From Achromobacter sp. UMC71 (GTDB lineage Bacteria; Pseudomonadota; Gammaproteobacteria; Burkholderiales; Burkholderiaceae_B), in NCBI RefSeq assembly GCF_014170305.1, contig NZ_LZZT01000031.1:62001-126000 (forward strand): DNA of 64,000 nt. Reading direction: 5' to 3'. The notes beneath the pieces are model-generated. The model saw only the letters and a program-made list of their open reading frames with translations. It was not told the origin of the DNA and made no database searches. Of this stretch, positions 1 to 9,508 are shown piece after piece. Position 1 is the stretch's first letter, and each line of letters starts with the position of its first letter. The position numbers and the translations under genes were made by a program.

Positions 1-490
1 GCGAAGCATAAGGCCGATAATTTCCGGCAATGACCACGGGGGCAGCCGGTAGTAAGCGCGCCGCAATCTGCGTCAAAATTTCCTGCTTCGCCTCATTCCC
101 GGAAAGGTGATGCAGCACGCCGATCATGATGGCTGCATCGAAGGAGAGAGTTGGATCAATGTCTTCGGCAGTACCGAGAACAGTCTTCACGCGATCAGAA
201 ATACCTGCAGCGTCCAGGTGCGCGCGCGCCAGCTCCAACATGGGCGGTGATGGATCAACAGCAACAAAAGACCATGCGGGCTCCAACCGCGCGGCAGCGA
301 TGATTTCACCTGCGGTTCCACCGGCGCCGACCACCAAGACCCGTGCAGGCTTTCCATCGCCCAGGGCGGCCGACAGCATGCAGGCGGAAAGCTCATGGCA
401 GGCGTCATAGCCCGCGAGTGCGATCCGACTCTGGGATGCATATTCTCCTGCGCGATCAGCATCGAATTTTCGGGCGGAATTCTGCGTCAT
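1..490 (-). CDS. Class I SAM-dependent methyltransferase, 3' part cut by the window edge
   Basis: Reading leftwards from an ATG at 490, an open frame continues off the left edge (163 codons visible). It shows a Rossmann methyltransferase fold start: motif I VLVVGAGGTAGE at about residues 51-62, an acidic motif II VAVDPSPPML at 77-84 and a motif around IMIGVLHHLSGNE at 121-133, where SAM-dependent methyltransferases of the Methyltransf_11/25 type have their post-motif. The substrate cannot be told. The gene is divergent from the AraC regulator at 582, with a 91-bp shared promoter region holding the imperfect inverted repeat AGTGG-N9-CCACT at 518-536. The regulator may control it; that is inference from arrangement. 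Confidence 0.8.
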   Translation of the reverse strand, partial: MTQNSARKFDADRAGEYASQSRIALAGYDACHELSACMLSAALGDGKPARVLVVGAGGTAGEIIAAARLEPAWSFVAVDPSPPMLELARAHLDAAGISDRVKTVLGTAEDIDPTLSFDAAIMIGVLHHLSGNEAKQEILTQIAARLLPAAPVVIAGNYRPYAS

Positions 491-581
491 ACAGCCTCTT
501 GCGTGTCGTGTTTGAGTAGTGGGCTAGCGCACCACTGCACATCATGATAAAAGACTTAGGATCAATTTATCTTTAAAAATC

Positions 582-1346
582 ATGATCGAAAGTTCCAAAA
601 GAGACCGAAAGCATGATCGGTTGGTCGCCTTTCTGAAAGCCTTTTCGCTAAGCGCCGCGCATTGCGAATCAATAGAGCACGCCAATCTCCTCATCGTCGA
701 TGTTGAAGATTCGGGTGAGCCCACCCATCTGCTCTACCGCGCACGATCCAAGGCAACGCTGCCGGAAGGAGTCGTTGTGTGCGCTGCTACGACAATAGAT
801 TTTGGTGGCAATGCAAATCCGCTTGTCGGTGCTTTGCCTGATGAGTTGTGTTTCTCATTGGCTGACGATCCGCAATTGCTCGAATTGTCGAAGCTGATCG
901 TGGCCGAGGTGAAAGTTGCGCGTTGCGGTGGAGGTTCCATCCGAGCGCGATTGTGCGAGGTCATTGTGGTTCTGGCGATCCGTAAAGCAATAGCCATTGG
1001 TACTGTCAATGCGGGATTGCTGGCGGGGCTTGCCCATCCCAAGCTGCACGTAAGCCTCATTGCAATGCACGATGATCCTGCGCGGAATTGGAAAATTGCT
1101 GATTTGATGGCCCTGGCGGAAATGTCGCGCGGGCCGTTTATCGCAGCCTTCAAACAGACCGTTGGCCAGTCGCCCGGCGCATATTTGAATGGGTGGCGTC
1201 TAGCGCTAGGGCGCGCGCACTTGCTCTCCGGACGAAGCGTCAAGGTCGTGGCTGCAATGGTCGGCTTCGGTAGTGCCGCCGCATTTTCTCGCGCGTTTTC
1301 ACGTAAGTTTGGTCATCCACCGACGCAGAGCAAGTTGCCACATTGA
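582..1346 (+). CDS. AraC-family transcriptional regulator
   Basis: 254 residues. The C-terminal ~100 residues carry the two helix-turn-helix units of AraC/XylS proteins: first HTH around IADLMALAEMSRGPFIAAFK, then VGQSPGAYLNGWRLALGRAHL, and the second HTH VKVVAAMVGFGSAAAFSRAFSRKFG. The N-terminal half (about 1-150) fits an AraC-type cupin sensing domain (cupin_6 style). It is divergent from the partial methyltransferase to its left, its likeliest target. Base composition is clearly less GC-rich than the genes that follow, and the preceding promoter stretch (540-600) is AT-rich, which hints at later acquisition. Effector unknown. Confidence 0.85.
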   Translation: MIESSKRDRKHDRLVAFLKAFSLSAAHCESIEHANLLIVDVEDSGEPTHLLYRARSKATLPEGVVVCAATTIDFGGNANPLVGALPDELCFSLADDPQLLELSKLIVAEVKVARCGGGSIRARLCEVIVVLAIRKAIAIGTVNAGLLAGLAHPKLHVSLIAMHDDPARNWKIADLMALAEMSRGPFIAAFKQTVGQSPGAYLNGWRLALGRAHLLSGRSVKVVAAMVGFGSAAAFSRAFSRKFGHPPTQSKLPH

Positions 1347-1414
1347 GAGCTACGAGACAGCTTTTGCCGCCGAGGACCCCGCACGGGCGCGAAGACGTAC
1401 TTATCTGCGGCCAT

Positions 1415-1441
1415 GAAAAAAGGCGCCGAAGCGCCCTTTTT
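1415..1441 (-). terminator. Rho-independent terminator of guaA
   Basis: Read on the minus strand this is GGCGC-TTCG-GCGCC followed by six T. A UUCG tetraloop and a T-tract 25 nt beyond the guaA stop codon make a classical intrinsic terminator. On the plus strand the same hairpin is followed by a shorter T run, so it may also stop AraC transcripts. Confidence 0.8.
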
Positions 1442-1466
1442 CATTTACCGCAAAACGACCGCGGCT

Positions 1467-3059
1467 TTATTCCCACTCAATCGTCGCCGGCGGCTTGCTC
1501 GACACGTCGTACACCACCCGATTGATCCCACGCACCTCGTTAATGATGCGCGACGACACCCGAGCCAGCAGCGGATGCGGCAGCGGGGCCCAGTCGGCCG
1601 TCATGAAGTCAAACGTCTGCACCGCACGCAGGGCCACGACGTATTCATACGTACGGCCATCGCCCATCACGCCCACCGACTTCACTGGCAGGAACACGGC
1701 AAACGCCTGCGAGGTCAGCTCGTACCAGGTCAGGCCGCTGGCTTCGTCCTTGGTGTTGCGCAGTTCTTCGATGAAGATGGCATCGGCGCGGCGCAGCAGT
1801 TCGGCGTATTCGTGCTTCACTTCGCCGAGGATGCGCACGCCCAGGCCGGGGCCGGGGAACGGATGACGGTAGACCATCTGCGGCGGCAGGCCCAGGGCGA
1901 CGCCCAGTTCGCGGACTTCGTCCTTGAACAGTTCGCGCAGGGGTTCCAGCAGCTGCAGGTTCAGCGTGTCCGGCAGGCCGCCCACGTTGTGGTGCGACTT
2001 GATGGAGGTGGCTTTGCCGGTCTTGGCGCCGGCCGACTCGATGACGTCGGGGTAGATCGTGCCCTGGGCCAGCCACTTGGCGCTTTGCTGCTTGCCGGCT
2101 TGTTCCTGGAACACTTCGACGAATTCGCGGCCGATGATCTTGCGCTTGGCTTCGGGGTCGGCCACGCCGGACAGCTTGCCCATGAACTGGACAGTGGCGT
2201 CGACATGGATGATCTTGACGCCCATGTTCTCGGCGAAGGTCTGCATGACCTGCTTGCCTTCGTCCAGGCGCAGCAGGCCGTGGTCGACGAACACGCAGGT
2301 GAGCTGGTCGCCGATCGCTTTGTGGATCAGCGCGGCAGCCACCGACGAATCGACGCCGCCGGACAGGCCCAGGATGACTTCATCGGTGCCGACCTGCTCG
2401 CGGATGCGGGCGACGGCTTCGGCGACGTAGTCGGGCATGTTCCAGTCGCCCTGGCATTCGCAGATCTCGTTCACGAAGCGGGCCAGCATGGCCTTGCCTT
2501 GGACGGTGTGCGTGACTTCGGGGTGGAACTGGACCGCGTAGAAGCGGCGGTCTTCGTCGGCCATGCCGGCGATGGGACACGACGGCGTAGACGCCATGAT
2601 CTTGAAGCCCGGGGGCAGCTCGGTGACCTTGTCGCCGTGGCTCATCCAGACCTTGAGCATGCCGTGGCCTTCGGCGGTGGTGAAGTCTTCCAGGCCTTCC
2701 AGCAGCTTGGTGTGGCCGTGGGCGCGGACTTCGGCGTAGCCGAATTCGCGGTGGTCGGAGAAGCTGACCACGCCGCCCAATTGCTGCGCCATGGACTGCA
2801 TGCCGTAGCAGATGCCCAGCACGGGCACGCCCAGTTCGAACACCGCGTGGGGCACGCGCATGGAGCCTTCTTCGTAGGCCGATGCGTGGCTGCCCGACAG
2901 GATGATGCCCTTCAGGCCTTGCGCCATCTGGTCGCGCACGAAGGCGTCGTCGACGTCGCCCGGGTGCACTTCGGAATAGACGCCGGCTTCGCGGACGCGG
3001 CGGGCGATCAGTTGGGTGACTTGCGAACCGTAGTCGAGAATGAGGATGCGCTGGTGCAT
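1467..3059 (-). CDS. guaA: GMP synthase (glutamine-hydrolysing)
   Basis: 530 residues, the usual length. GuaA amidates XMP to GMP using glutamine and ATP, the last step of guanine nucleotide synthesis, in the cytoplasm. The N-terminal class I glutamine amidotransferase domain has its nucleophile Cys84 in GICYGMQ and His179/Glu181 in FHPEVTHT. The ATP-pyrophosphatase domain begins near 205 with the PP-loop SGGVDSS at 233-239. The C-terminal dimerisation domain ends with the conserved KPPATIEWE. It lies 120 bp downstream of guaB on the same strand, but an intrinsic-terminator-like hairpin separates them, so full co-transcription is doubtful. Confidence 0.98.
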   Translation of the reverse strand: MHQRILILDYGSQVTQLIARRVREAGVYSEVHPGDVDDAFVRDQMAQGLKGIILSGSHASAYEEGSMRVPHAVFELGVPVLGICYGMQSMAQQLGGVVSFSDHREFGYAEVRAHGHTKLLEGLEDFTTAEGHGMLKVWMSHGDKVTELPPGFKIMASTPSCPIAGMADEDRRFYAVQFHPEVTHTVQGKAMLARFVNEICECQGDWNMPDYVAEAVARIREQVGTDEVILGLSGGVDSSVAAALIHKAIGDQLTCVFVDHGLLRLDEGKQVMQTFAENMGVKIIHVDATVQFMGKLSGVADPEAKRKIIGREFVEVFQEQAGKQQSAKWLAQGTIYPDVIESAGAKTGKATSIKSHHNVGGLPDTLNLQLLEPLRELFKDEVRELGVALGLPPQMVYRHPFPGPGLGVRILGEVKHEYAELLRRADAIFIEELRNTKDEASGLTWYELTSQAFAVFLPVKSVGVMGDGRTYEYVVALRAVQTFDFMTADWAPLPHPLLARVSSRIINEVRGINRVVYDVSSKPPATIEWE

Positions 3060-3092
3060 GGAGACTCTACCGGTAATGAATGAAATCGCTGT

Positions 3093-3146
3093 AAATAAAA
3101 CCGCACCGGCAGACCCGCTGACTGATTTTGCGGTTCTGCCGGTGCG
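3093..3146 (-). terminator. Strong hairpin with T-tract between guaB and guaA (terminator or attenuator)
   Basis: A perfect 12-bp inverted repeat, CGCACCGGCAGA at 3102-3113 and TCTGCCGGTGCG at 3135-3146, has a 21-nt loop. In the transcript sense (minus strand) the second arm is followed by GGTTTTATTT. That geometry predicts termination after guaB and before guaA. The loop contains ACCGC/GCGG-type segments that could pair alternatively, so partial read-through is possible. Confidence 0.65.
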
Positions 3147-3179
3147 TGATGCATGACATTGTAGTTGACTGTACGGGGA

Positions 3180-4733
<1,554 letters not shown>

Positions 4734-4755
4734 TCATAGGCGTGGCGCGAGTGCG

Positions 4756-4835
4756 ATAATTTTTACCCGGATTATATTGACAAGAGATTTGTGACACCCC
4801 ACAATGCCCTCCATTATATTTACCCGGGCAAAATT
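4756..4835 (+). promoter_or_regulatory. Two ACCCGG-centred boxes upstream of the DUF2239 gene
   Basis: The 9-mer TTTACCCGG occurs twice. At 4756-4775 it is flanked by the inverted arms ATAAT and ATTAT. At 4819-4832 it forms the near-palindrome TTTACCCGGGCAAA. The second ends 13 nt before the chosen ATG at 4848. Repetition, dyad symmetry and AT-rich flanks in a GC-rich genome suggest binding sites of a dimeric repressor. The regulator is not identifiable from this window. Confidence 0.45.
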
Positions 4836-4847
4836 GCCATCCCCGTC

Positions 4848-5492
4848 ATGACCTCGATTTCTCCTACCGCTGCACCCACGGCCGCGGCCCCCGCCGCCGC
4901 CCTGCATACCGCCTTTGAAGGCCATCGCCTGCTGGCACGCGGTCCCCTTGCCGATGTAGCGCTGGCCGTCCGGCAGGCCATGGCCGCGGGCGGCGACGCC
5001 GCGATCCTGGTGTTCGCCGACCCGTCCGGCAAGCAGGTGGACCTGGACCTGCGCGGCGACGACGCGCAGATCCGCCAGCGTTATCAGCCGCAGGCTGACA
5101 CGGAATCCGCCCCCGCCGATGAATCCGATGCCGTCGACGCCGCGCCGCGCGGCCGCGGGCGGCCCAAGCTGGGCGTGGTGCCGCGTGAAGTCACGCTGCT
5201 GCCGCGCCACTGGGACTGGCTGGGCGCGCAGCCCGGCGGCGCCTCGGTGGCGCTGCGCAAGCTGGTGGAACAGGCGCGCCGCGACAACGACGCGCGCGAC
5301 CAGCAGCGCCAGCGCCAGGAAGCCGCCTACCACTTCATGTCCAGCATGGCGGGCAACCTGCCGGGGTTCGAAGAAGCCACGCGCGCACTCTATGCCAACG
5401 ACCGCGAGCGCTTCGCCAGGCAGTTGGCCGACTGGCCGCAAGACGTGCGCGACTACGCCATGGGGTTGGCGTGGGCGGACCCGGCGGCGTAG
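4848..5492 (+). CDS. DUF2239 family protein
   Basis: 214 residues from the ATG at 4848. An upstream in-frame start at 4791 would add 19 residues, but those overlap the second ACCCGGG box and do not fit the family. The body matches the DUF2239 pattern: an N-terminal FEGHRLLARGPLADVALAV segment, then RPKLGVVPREVTLLPRHW and GGASVALRKLVEQARR. The basic ALRKLVEQARR-type stretch resembles a DNA- or nucleotide-binding helix, but no function is established. C-terminal SSMAGNLPGFEEATRALYA is also family-like. It is divergent from guaB and probably autonomous. Confidence 0.85.
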   Translation: MTSISPTAAPTAAAPAAALHTAFEGHRLLARGPLADVALAVRQAMAAGGDAAILVFADPSGKQVDLDLRGDDAQIRQRYQPQADTESAPADESDAVDAAPRGRGRPKLGVVPREVTLLPRHWDWLGAQPGGASVALRKLVEQARRDNDARDQQRQRQEAAYHFMSSMAGNLPGFEEATRALYANDRERFARQLADWPQDVRDYAMGLAWADPAA

Positions 5493-5533
5493 GCGGCATG
5501 CGACGCGCCGTGTGTTGCTGGTAAGCTTTCTTT

Positions 5534-5917
5534 ATGGAAACCGTTCCCCAGAACTTCCTGCTGTACGACGGCGACTGTCCCTTCTGCACGAACTATGTGC
5601 AGATGATGCAGCTGCAGAAAGCGGTCGGCCCGGTCGCGCTCCTGAACATGCGCGAGCACGCGGATTTGGCCGCGGCCTTCCGCAAGCAGGGCTACGACCT
5701 GAACGAAGGCATGTTGCTGCGCCTGGACGGCAAAACGTATTGGGGCGCCGATTGCATCAACCGGCTGGCGCTGATCAGCACCGGCAATGACCTGTTCAAC
5801 AAGCTGAACGCCGCGGTGTTCCGCCGTCCTTGCCTGTCGGCCGCGCTGTACCCCTTCATGCGCCGCGGCCGCGCGCTGACCCTGGCGCTGATGGGCAAGA
5901 AGAAGATGCCGGCCTGA
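5534..5917 (+). CDS. DCC-family thiol-disulfide oxidoreductase (DUF393)
   Basis: 127 residues. It opens with the family hallmark LLYDGDCPFC, whose DxxC/CxxC pair (Cys at about 14 and 17) gives the DCC family its name. These are thioredoxin-like cytoplasmic proteins of about 110-150 residues. Substrate and role are unknown. The stop codon at 5915-5917 overlaps the first in-frame codon of a truncated TonB-receptor remnant, so the sequence directly after this gene is a deletion scar, not an operon partner. No clear ribosome-binding site precedes the ATG. Confidence 0.85.
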   Translation: METVPQNFLLYDGDCPFCTNYVQMMQLQKAVGPVALLNMREHADLAAAFRKQGYDLNEGMLLRLDGKTYWGADCINRLALISTGNDLFNKLNAAVFRRPCLSAALYPFMRRGRALTLALMGKKKMPA

Positions 5918-6129
5918 ATACGCGCCGCGAGGTCAGCAGCTACACCACGGTGGACCTGATCAGCCGCTACGAATTGAGCAAGCAGGACACGCTGACGTTG
6001 GGCGTCGAAAACCTGTTCAATCGCGACTATTACCCGCAATACAGCCAGCTGATGCGCAACAGCCTGAACAGCAGCCGCCTGCCGGCCGCGGGTACGGTGC
6101 TGACGGCGATGTACACGCATCGCTGGTAA
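5914..6129 (+). pseudogene. 3' remnant of a TonB-dependent receptor
   Basis: A 71-codon frame with no start codon ends in a typical outer-membrane beta-barrel C-terminus: LGVENLFNRDYYPQY is the conserved last-plug/barrel signature of TonB-dependent siderophore receptors, and the chain stops at MYTHRW with a terminal aromatic. The other ~650 residues are missing, and the frame runs back only to the stop codon of the DCC gene. Most probably a large deletion removed the receptor gene and left its last 71 codons. Confidence 0.85.
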
Positions 6130-6140
6130 AGCCAAAGGCT

Positions 6141-6165
6141 GGCACGGCCGAAGGCAGGCCGTGTC
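6141..6165 (-). terminator. Hairpin downstream of the LysR gene
   Basis: GGCACGGCC and GGCCGTGTC form a 9-bp stem (one G-T pair) with a 7-nt loop, between the TonB remnant and the stop of the minus-strand LysR gene. It lacks a proper T-tract on either strand, so it is at best a weak terminator. Confidence 0.35.
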
Positions 6166-6168
6166 GCG

Positions 6169-7047
6169 CTAACCCGTTTCGGCTACCTGTGTCAGGAAAG
6201 CGCCCAGCGCTGGATTGTCGTGCTGGGCGTGCCAGGCCAGGTACATGTCGGCATAGAAATCGCGCTGGGCCAGCGGCCGGAACACCACGCCTTCAAGGCG
6301 CAGCTCGCGTGCCGAATCCGGCACGATGCCCACCCCCAGACCCGCCCGCACCAGCGCTAGCAAGGTATGCGTCTGGCCGGCGCGCTGCACGTAGTCGGGC
6401 TGCACATCGGCCAGCCCGAACGCACCCACGATGCGATCGTAGAAGTACTTCCCTTCGCGCGGCGAATACAGCACGAACGGCTGCCCCTGCAGCAGGCGCA
6501 GCGGCACCGACGCGTGCGCGCACAGCGGCGAATCCGCCGGCAGCGCCAGCACCAGCGGTTCGCGCTCGATCAAGCGGGCCTCGATGCCGGCCTGCTGCGG
6601 CACGCTGCGCGCCAGAATCGCGTCCACCTCGCGCGCCACCAGCAGACGCGACAGGTCGGTGCTGACGGTTTCGCGCAGCTGAATTTCCACGCCGGGCAGC
6701 CGCTTGCGCGCCCGTATCACCAGCGACGGCATCAGCCGATACGACGCCACCGCCGTGAATCCCAGCGTGATGTGGCCCGCTTCGCCGCCGGACGTGCGGC
6801 GCGCGGTGGCCGCGGCGCGCGCCGAATACTCCAGCAGGTGACGTGCATCGCGCAGGAAGCGCCGGCCCGCCGCGCTCAGCTCCACTTGCCGGCTGCTGCG
6901 TTCAAACAGCGTCACGCCCAGGTCCTGCTCCAGCAGCTGGATCTGGCGCGATAGCGGCGGCTGCGTCATGCACAGCCGCAGCGCGGCTCGGCCAAAGTGC
7001 AGCTCTTCGGCCACGGCGATGAAGCATTCAAGCTGGCGGAATTCCAT
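6169..7047 (-). CDS. LysR-family transcriptional regulator
   Basis: 292 residues from the ATG at 7047, preceded by AAGGA 8 nt upstream. An upstream ATG at 7071 would only add eight unconserved residues. The N-terminal winged HTH is clear (MEFRQLECFIAVAEELHFGRAALRL, then PPLSRQIQLLEQDLGVTLFERS). An effector domain follows from about 90 on. The TQPPLSRQI variant and overall pattern are those of BenM/CatR-like LysR proteins. It is divergent from the Bug receptor / hydroxyacid dehydrogenase pair and is their likely regulator. Confidence 0.92.
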   Translation of the reverse strand: MEFRQLECFIAVAEELHFGRAALRLCMTQPPLSRQIQLLEQDLGVTLFERSSRQVELSAAGRRFLRDARHLLEYSARAAATARRTSGGEAGHITLGFTAVASYRLMPSLVIRARKRLPGVEIQLRETVSTDLSRLLVAREVDAILARSVPQQAGIEARLIEREPLVLALPADSPLCAHASVPLRLLQGQPFVLYSPREGKYFYDRIVGAFGLADVQPDYVQRAGQTHTLLALVRAGLGVGIVPDSARELRLEGVVFRPLAQRDFYADMYLAWHAQHDNPALGAFLTQVAETG

Positions 7048-7279
7048 CGATTCAATCCTTGAATTGATCAATGCTATTTATAGCTCGAACAGTCATGCAT
7101 CGGCTCGCCTTCCTATACTCGGCCGCAAGGGGTAGACCCAGGTTCGTCGACACAAAAGGAGGCCCCGTGCCGTGTCGGCGGACCCTGCCCTCAAAACCTC
7201 GAGGCGAGCCGCCGCCGCATTTTCGCGGACGGAATCGCCCGACCTTCGTCCCGCTGCATCCACCACAAAGAGAAAATCC

Positions 7280-8275
7280 ATGGAGACAAATCACCCCGCG
7301 CGCCTACGCATCCGGCTTATCGCCGCGCTGCTGGCCCTGGCCGCCAGCAGCGTCTTGCCGGGCGCGGCGCAGGCCGCCCCCTACCCGGAACGCGCCATCA
7401 ACCTGATCGTGCCCTTCGCCCCTGGCGGCGGCACCGACATCTCGGCGCGCTTGCTGGCGGCGGCGTTGGGCGACAAGCTGTCCGCGTCGGTAGTGGTCGA
7501 CAACCGCCCCGGCGCGGGTGGCCAGATCGCCGCCGACCTGGTAGCGCGCGCCAACGCCGACGGTTACACGCTGCTGTTCGCCAATTCCGGCATGCTGGCC
7601 ATCAATCCGTGGATCTACAAGCTGCATTCGGACCCGGCCAAGGCGTTCGCGCCGGTGTCGCTGTTCTCGGATCTGCCGTTCGTGCTGGTGGTGCCCGCCA
7701 GCCTGCCCGCCAAGGACGTCGCCGAACTGGTGACGCTGGCGCGTGCGCAGCCCGGCAAACACACCTACGCCAGCTCGGGCACCGGCGGCGCGCCGCACCT
7801 GTCCGGCGAGATCTTCCAGCAAGCCACGGGAACCGACCTGATGCACGTGCCCTACAAGGGGGGCGGCCCGGCGATGACGGACCTGATGGCTGGCCGGGTG
7901 GACATGCTGTTCGCGTCGGTGCTGGAGACCATCCCCTACGTCAATTCCGGCAAACTGCGCGCGCTGGCCGTGACCGGCGCCACGCGCTCGCCCGCCCTGC
8001 CCGGCGTGCCCACCATCGACGAAGCCGGCGTGAAGAACGCGCAGACGGGGTCCTGGACCGCGGTGCTAGCGCCTGCCGGCACGCCGCAAGCGGTCATCGA
8101 CAAGCTATCCGCCGCGATCCGCGAGGTCGCCAGCGACCCTGCCATGAAGACCAAGCTGGAATCGCAAGGCGCCGTGGCGCATGGATCGACCCCTCAAGAA
8201 CTCGAAGCGCTGGCCGCCAGCGAACGCGAACGCTACGGCCAGATCATCAAGACCCGCCATATACAAGTCCAGTAG
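7280..8275 (+). CDS. Bug/TctC-family periplasmic substrate-binding protein
   Basis: 331 residues from the ATG at 7280. I rejected the longer frame from 7172 because only the later start gives a signal peptide (basic start, hydrophobic ALLALAASSVL, cleavage near AQA-APYPER). The mature start YPERAINLIVPFAPGGGTDISAR is the family signature. Bug proteins bind small carboxylates in the periplasm; no TctA/TctB membrane partners are encoded nearby, as is usual for the many orphan Bug genes of Bordetella and Achromobacter. The next gene, a 2-hydroxyacid dehydrogenase 11 nt downstream, suggests a hydroxy- or keto-acid ligand. Confidence 0.93.
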   Translation: METNHPARLRIRLIAALLALAASSVLPGAAQAAPYPERAINLIVPFAPGGGTDISARLLAAALGDKLSASVVVDNRPGAGGQIAADLVARANADGYTLLFANSGMLAINPWIYKLHSDPAKAFAPVSLFSDLPFVLVVPASLPAKDVAELVTLARAQPGKHTYASSGTGGAPHLSGEIFQQATGTDLMHVPYKGGGPAMTDLMAGRVDMLFASVLETIPYVNSGKLRALAVTGATRSPALPGVPTIDEAGVKNAQTGSWTAVLAPAGTPQAVIDKLSAAIREVASDPAMKTKLESQGAVAHGSTPQELEALAASERERYGQIIKTRHIQVQ

Positions 8276-8286
8276 GCAACACACCC

Positions 8287-9252
8287 ATGACATCCGCCCT
8301 GAACACCCCCGCCGCCGACCTGCTGATGGTCGGCCCCCTGCTGCCCGAACTGACCGCCGACCTGGAATCGCGCTACCGCGTGCATCGCTGGTGGGATGCG
8401 CCGGACCAGGCCGCCTTGCTGCGTGAACATGGCCCGGCCATCCGCGGCATTGCCACCAGCGGCCGCTTCGGCGCCCCGCGCACGCTGATCGACGCCCTGC
8501 CCGCGCTGGAAGGCGTATTCAGTTTCGGCGTCGGCTACGACACCATCGACGTGGCCGCGGCGCAGGCGCGCAACGTGCTCGTCACCAACACGCCGGGCGT
8601 GCTGGACGCCTGCGTGGCGGACACGGCGCTGGCGCTGATGCTGGCCGCCCCGCGCCGCATCGCCGAAGCCGACCGGTTCGTGCGCGCGGGCCGCTGGCCC
8701 CAGGAAGGCTTTGGCCTGGGCACCCGCATGAGCGGCAAGCGCTGCGGTATCGTGGGCCTGGGCAATATCGGACTGCAGATCGCGCGGCGGGCCGAAGCCT
8801 TCGACATGCCCATCCTGTACACCAGCCGCAAGCCGCGCGCCGACGCGCCGGCCCATTACCGCTACTACGCCGATGTATTGGCACTGGCCGCCGCAAGCGA
8901 CTTCCTGGTGCTGGCCGTGCCGGGCGGCGCGGCCACGCGGCATCTGGTCAACGCCGCCGTGCTGGACGCGCTGGGTCCGCACGGCTGGCTGATCAATATC
9001 GCCCGCGGCACCGTGGTGGACGAAACCGCCCTGGTGGCCGCCCTACGCGAGCGGCGCATCGCCGGCGCCGGGCTGGACGTGTTTGAACACGAGCCGGCCA
9101 CGCCCGCCGAATTAAATGCCTTGGATAACGTGGTGATGCTGCCGCATATTGCCAGCGGCACCCATGAAACCCGGCGGGCGATGGCGGAACTGATGCTGGC
9201 CAATCTGGACGGCTGGTTCCGCGACGGCAAAACCGTGACGCGGGTCGTATAA
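8287..9252 (+). CDS. D-isomer-specific 2-hydroxyacid dehydrogenase
   Basis: 321 residues, starting at the ATG 11 nt after the Bug gene. Family features: a Rossmann NAD(P)-binding GIVGLGNIGLQIARR at about residue 157, the catalytic Arg in INIARGTVVDE, Glu in the AGLDVFEHEP segment and His in LPHIASGTHETR. It should interconvert 2-keto acids and D-2-hydroxy acids; the closest functional group by pattern is the hydroxypyruvate/glyoxylate reductase-like branch. It is very likely co-transcribed with the Bug gene under the divergent LysR. Confidence 0.92.
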   Translation: MTSALNTPAADLLMVGPLLPELTADLESRYRVHRWWDAPDQAALLREHGPAIRGIATSGRFGAPRTLIDALPALEGVFSFGVGYDTIDVAAAQARNVLVTNTPGVLDACVADTALALMLAAPRRIAEADRFVRAGRWPQEGFGLGTRMSGKRCGIVGLGNIGLQIARRAEAFDMPILYTSRKPRADAPAHYRYYADVLALAAASDFLVLAVPGGAATRHLVNAAVLDALGPHGWLINIARGTVVDETALVAALRERRIAGAGLDVFEHEPATPAELNALDNVVMLPHIASGTHETRRAMAELMLANLDGWFRDGKTVTRVV

Positions 9253-9330
9253 ACCCGCACTGCCCAAACGGCCGCCCCGGGTAAATCGAACTCGTTGAAC
9301 GGAATGTGTCCGACTTATGGACACCAGGCC

Positions 9331-9438
9331 TTGAAATCTATCGCATATCTGATAAATTTCTCATCGCACTGGCTCGTGCCGGCGAGCCGTTGTGCTTGTT
9401 GTTGTAATTTTTTCCGGCCTTCGGGCCGGATTTTTTTT
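9331..9438 (+). ncRNA. Candidate small RNA with its own promoter and terminator
   Basis: The 250-bp gap after the dehydrogenase contains a possible sigma70 promoter (TTGAAA at 9331, TAAATT at 9353, 16-bp spacer), an internal hairpin GGCTCG-TGCCGG-CGAGCC at 9371-9388 and, 25 nt on, a strong intrinsic terminator. A transcript of about 70-80 nt would have a folded 5' part, an unstructured T-rich middle and a U-rich 3' end, the architecture of Hfq-dependent sRNAs. No known family is recognised, and the terminator alone could simply serve the upstream operon. Confidence 0.3.
9411..9438 (+). terminator. Intrinsic terminator
   Basis: CCGGCC-TTCG-GGCCGG (9414-9429) is followed by A and eight T. This is a textbook terminator with a UUCG loop. 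It ends either the Bug / hydroxyacid dehydrogenase operon or the candidate sRNA. Confidence 0.85.
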
Positions 9439-9457
9439 GCCTGGCAGGGTTCGCCGC

Positions 9458-9481
9458 AAAACAAAACGCCCCCTCAGGGGC
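9458..9481 (-). terminator. Intrinsic terminator of the small minus-strand gene
   Basis: On the minus strand GCCCC-TGAG-GGGGC is followed by GTTTTGTTTT. It lies 27 nt beyond the stop of the gene at 9509-9748. A second hairpin without a T-tract, CAGGGC-TCTC-GCCCTG, sits at 9491-9506 directly after that stop. Confidence 0.65.
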
Positions 9482-9508
9482 ATTATCAGACAGGGCTCTC
9501 GCCCTGCT

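Noticed and set aside
2059..2430. Ser/Thr/Met-rich short ORFs inside guaA and similar ones elsewhere
   Set aside because: Frame shadows typical of GC-rich genes (reading XGC/XCC in a shifted frame); no independent evidence.
1413..3083. 556-codon plus-strand ORF opposite guaA
   Set aside because: It mirrors guaA codon positions, is His/Gln/Ala-rich with no family pattern, and guaA is unmistakable on the other strand. Long antisense frames are expected at this GC content.
7609..8286. Upstream extension of the hydroxyacid dehydrogenase frame
   Set aside because: It overlaps the Bug gene in another frame and is Arg/Pro-rich without pattern. The ATG at 8287 gives a normal-length protein.
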